Shown here piece by piece: positions 19,726-19,884 of a DNA stretch of 19,884 nt. The first letter of the stretch is position 1, and the number at the start of each line of letters is the position of its first letter. The translations under genes were made by a program, and so were the position numbers. The notes beneath the pieces were generated by a model that saw only the letters and a list, made by a program, of their open reading frames with translations, ran no database searches and was not told where the DNA came from. The DNA comes from Thiobacillus sp. (GTDB lineage: Bacteria; Pseudomonadota; Gammaproteobacteria; Burkholderiales; Thiobacillaceae): contig JAIWOL010000027.1 of assembly GCA_020216925.1 (NCBI GenBank), positions 1 through 19,884 on the forward strand. Direction: 5' to 3'.

Positions 19726-19884
19726 CAGGCTGTTGAAATTCGCCGCTCCCCACCCGCCGTGCGTGCCGACGTGAGAAAATAGCGCCAACGGTCGAAGACC
19801 AGCGAAGACCATGCGCGGAGCCGACCTCACCCAGGCAGCCCTGTTCAGTTACCGGACCCTGGAGGAGCGCATCCCGCAGGGACA
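19726..19884 (+). mobile_element. Left end of an IS5-type insertion sequence (partial, runs off the window)
   Basis: Immediately after the DUF482 stop codon the sequence CAGGCTGTTGAAA begins. It resembles the terminal sequence of many IS5/IS1182-like elements, and 85 bases later a transposase-like frame opens. Only this end is present, so the terminal inverted repeat cannot be confirmed. The exact boundary is inferred from the TTAG target-like site. Confidence 0.6.
19811..19884 (+). CDS. IS5/IS1182-like transposase, N-terminal fragment
   Basis: The first 24 codons are open to the window edge and read MRGADLTQAALFSYRTLEER followed by IPQG. This matches the N-terminal start of DDE transposases carrying the InsH-type N-terminal domain (DUF772), which typically continues with HPLR. 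The catalytic DDE residues lie outside the window, so whether the element is intact cannot be judged. There is no clear ribosome binding site before the ATG, which is common for IS transposases. Confidence 0.65.
   Translation, partial: MRGADLTQAALFSYRTLEERIPQG

Noticed and set aside
18496..19830. A 444-codon minus-strand frame opposite the DUF482 gene
   Set aside because: Antisense shadow; the plus strand carries clear DUF482 family motifs.

Overview
The window is ordinary chromosomal DNA of a high-GC Proteobacterium. Family-level protein similarity and gene content (rplU divergent from ispB, tRNA-Pro(CGG), tamA-tamB, clpB, nadC, pgeF, rluD, bamD, nadE-glnB, sucCD) point to the Betaproteobacteria. 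I cannot place it at genus level from sequence alone. Coding density is very high, and every gap of more than about 100 bases is explained below. No stretch over 300 bases lacks a gene.

Left part (1-1647): rplU on the minus strand (rpmA probably starts just outside the left edge), divergent from ispB, then a complete tRNA-Pro(CGG). Middle-left (1648-9915): a minus-strand block with the translocation and assembly module tamA-tamB, whose stop and start codons overlap, and the disaggregase clpB. Middle (10006-13907): nadC and a GNAT acetyltransferase on the plus strand with overlapping ends; pgeF and rluD on the minus strand (ATGA overlap); then bamD on the plus strand. The rluD and bamD start codons overlap head to head in one CATG. 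Right part (13944-18499): a minus-strand run sucC - small low-GC ORF - sucD - toxin-like remnant - nadE - glnB, with nadE and glnB coupled by ATGA. Far right: a FemAB-like DUF482 gene on the plus strand, followed at once by the left end of an IS5-type insertion sequence that runs off the window.

By function, the genes cover envelope biogenesis (TamA/TamB, BamD), isoprenoid side chains for quinones (IspB), protein quality control (ClpB), ribosome and rRNA functions (L21, RluD), NAD synthesis (NadC, NadE), nitrogen signalling (PII), the TCA cycle (SucCD) and purine-nucleoside metabolism (PgeF). I see no complete defence system, CRISPR array or prophage. The accessory signals are small: a foreign-looking ORF of about 47% GC wedged between sucC and sucD, a truncated RelE/ParE-like toxin fragment between sucD and nadE, and an IS element landed exactly on a stop codon.
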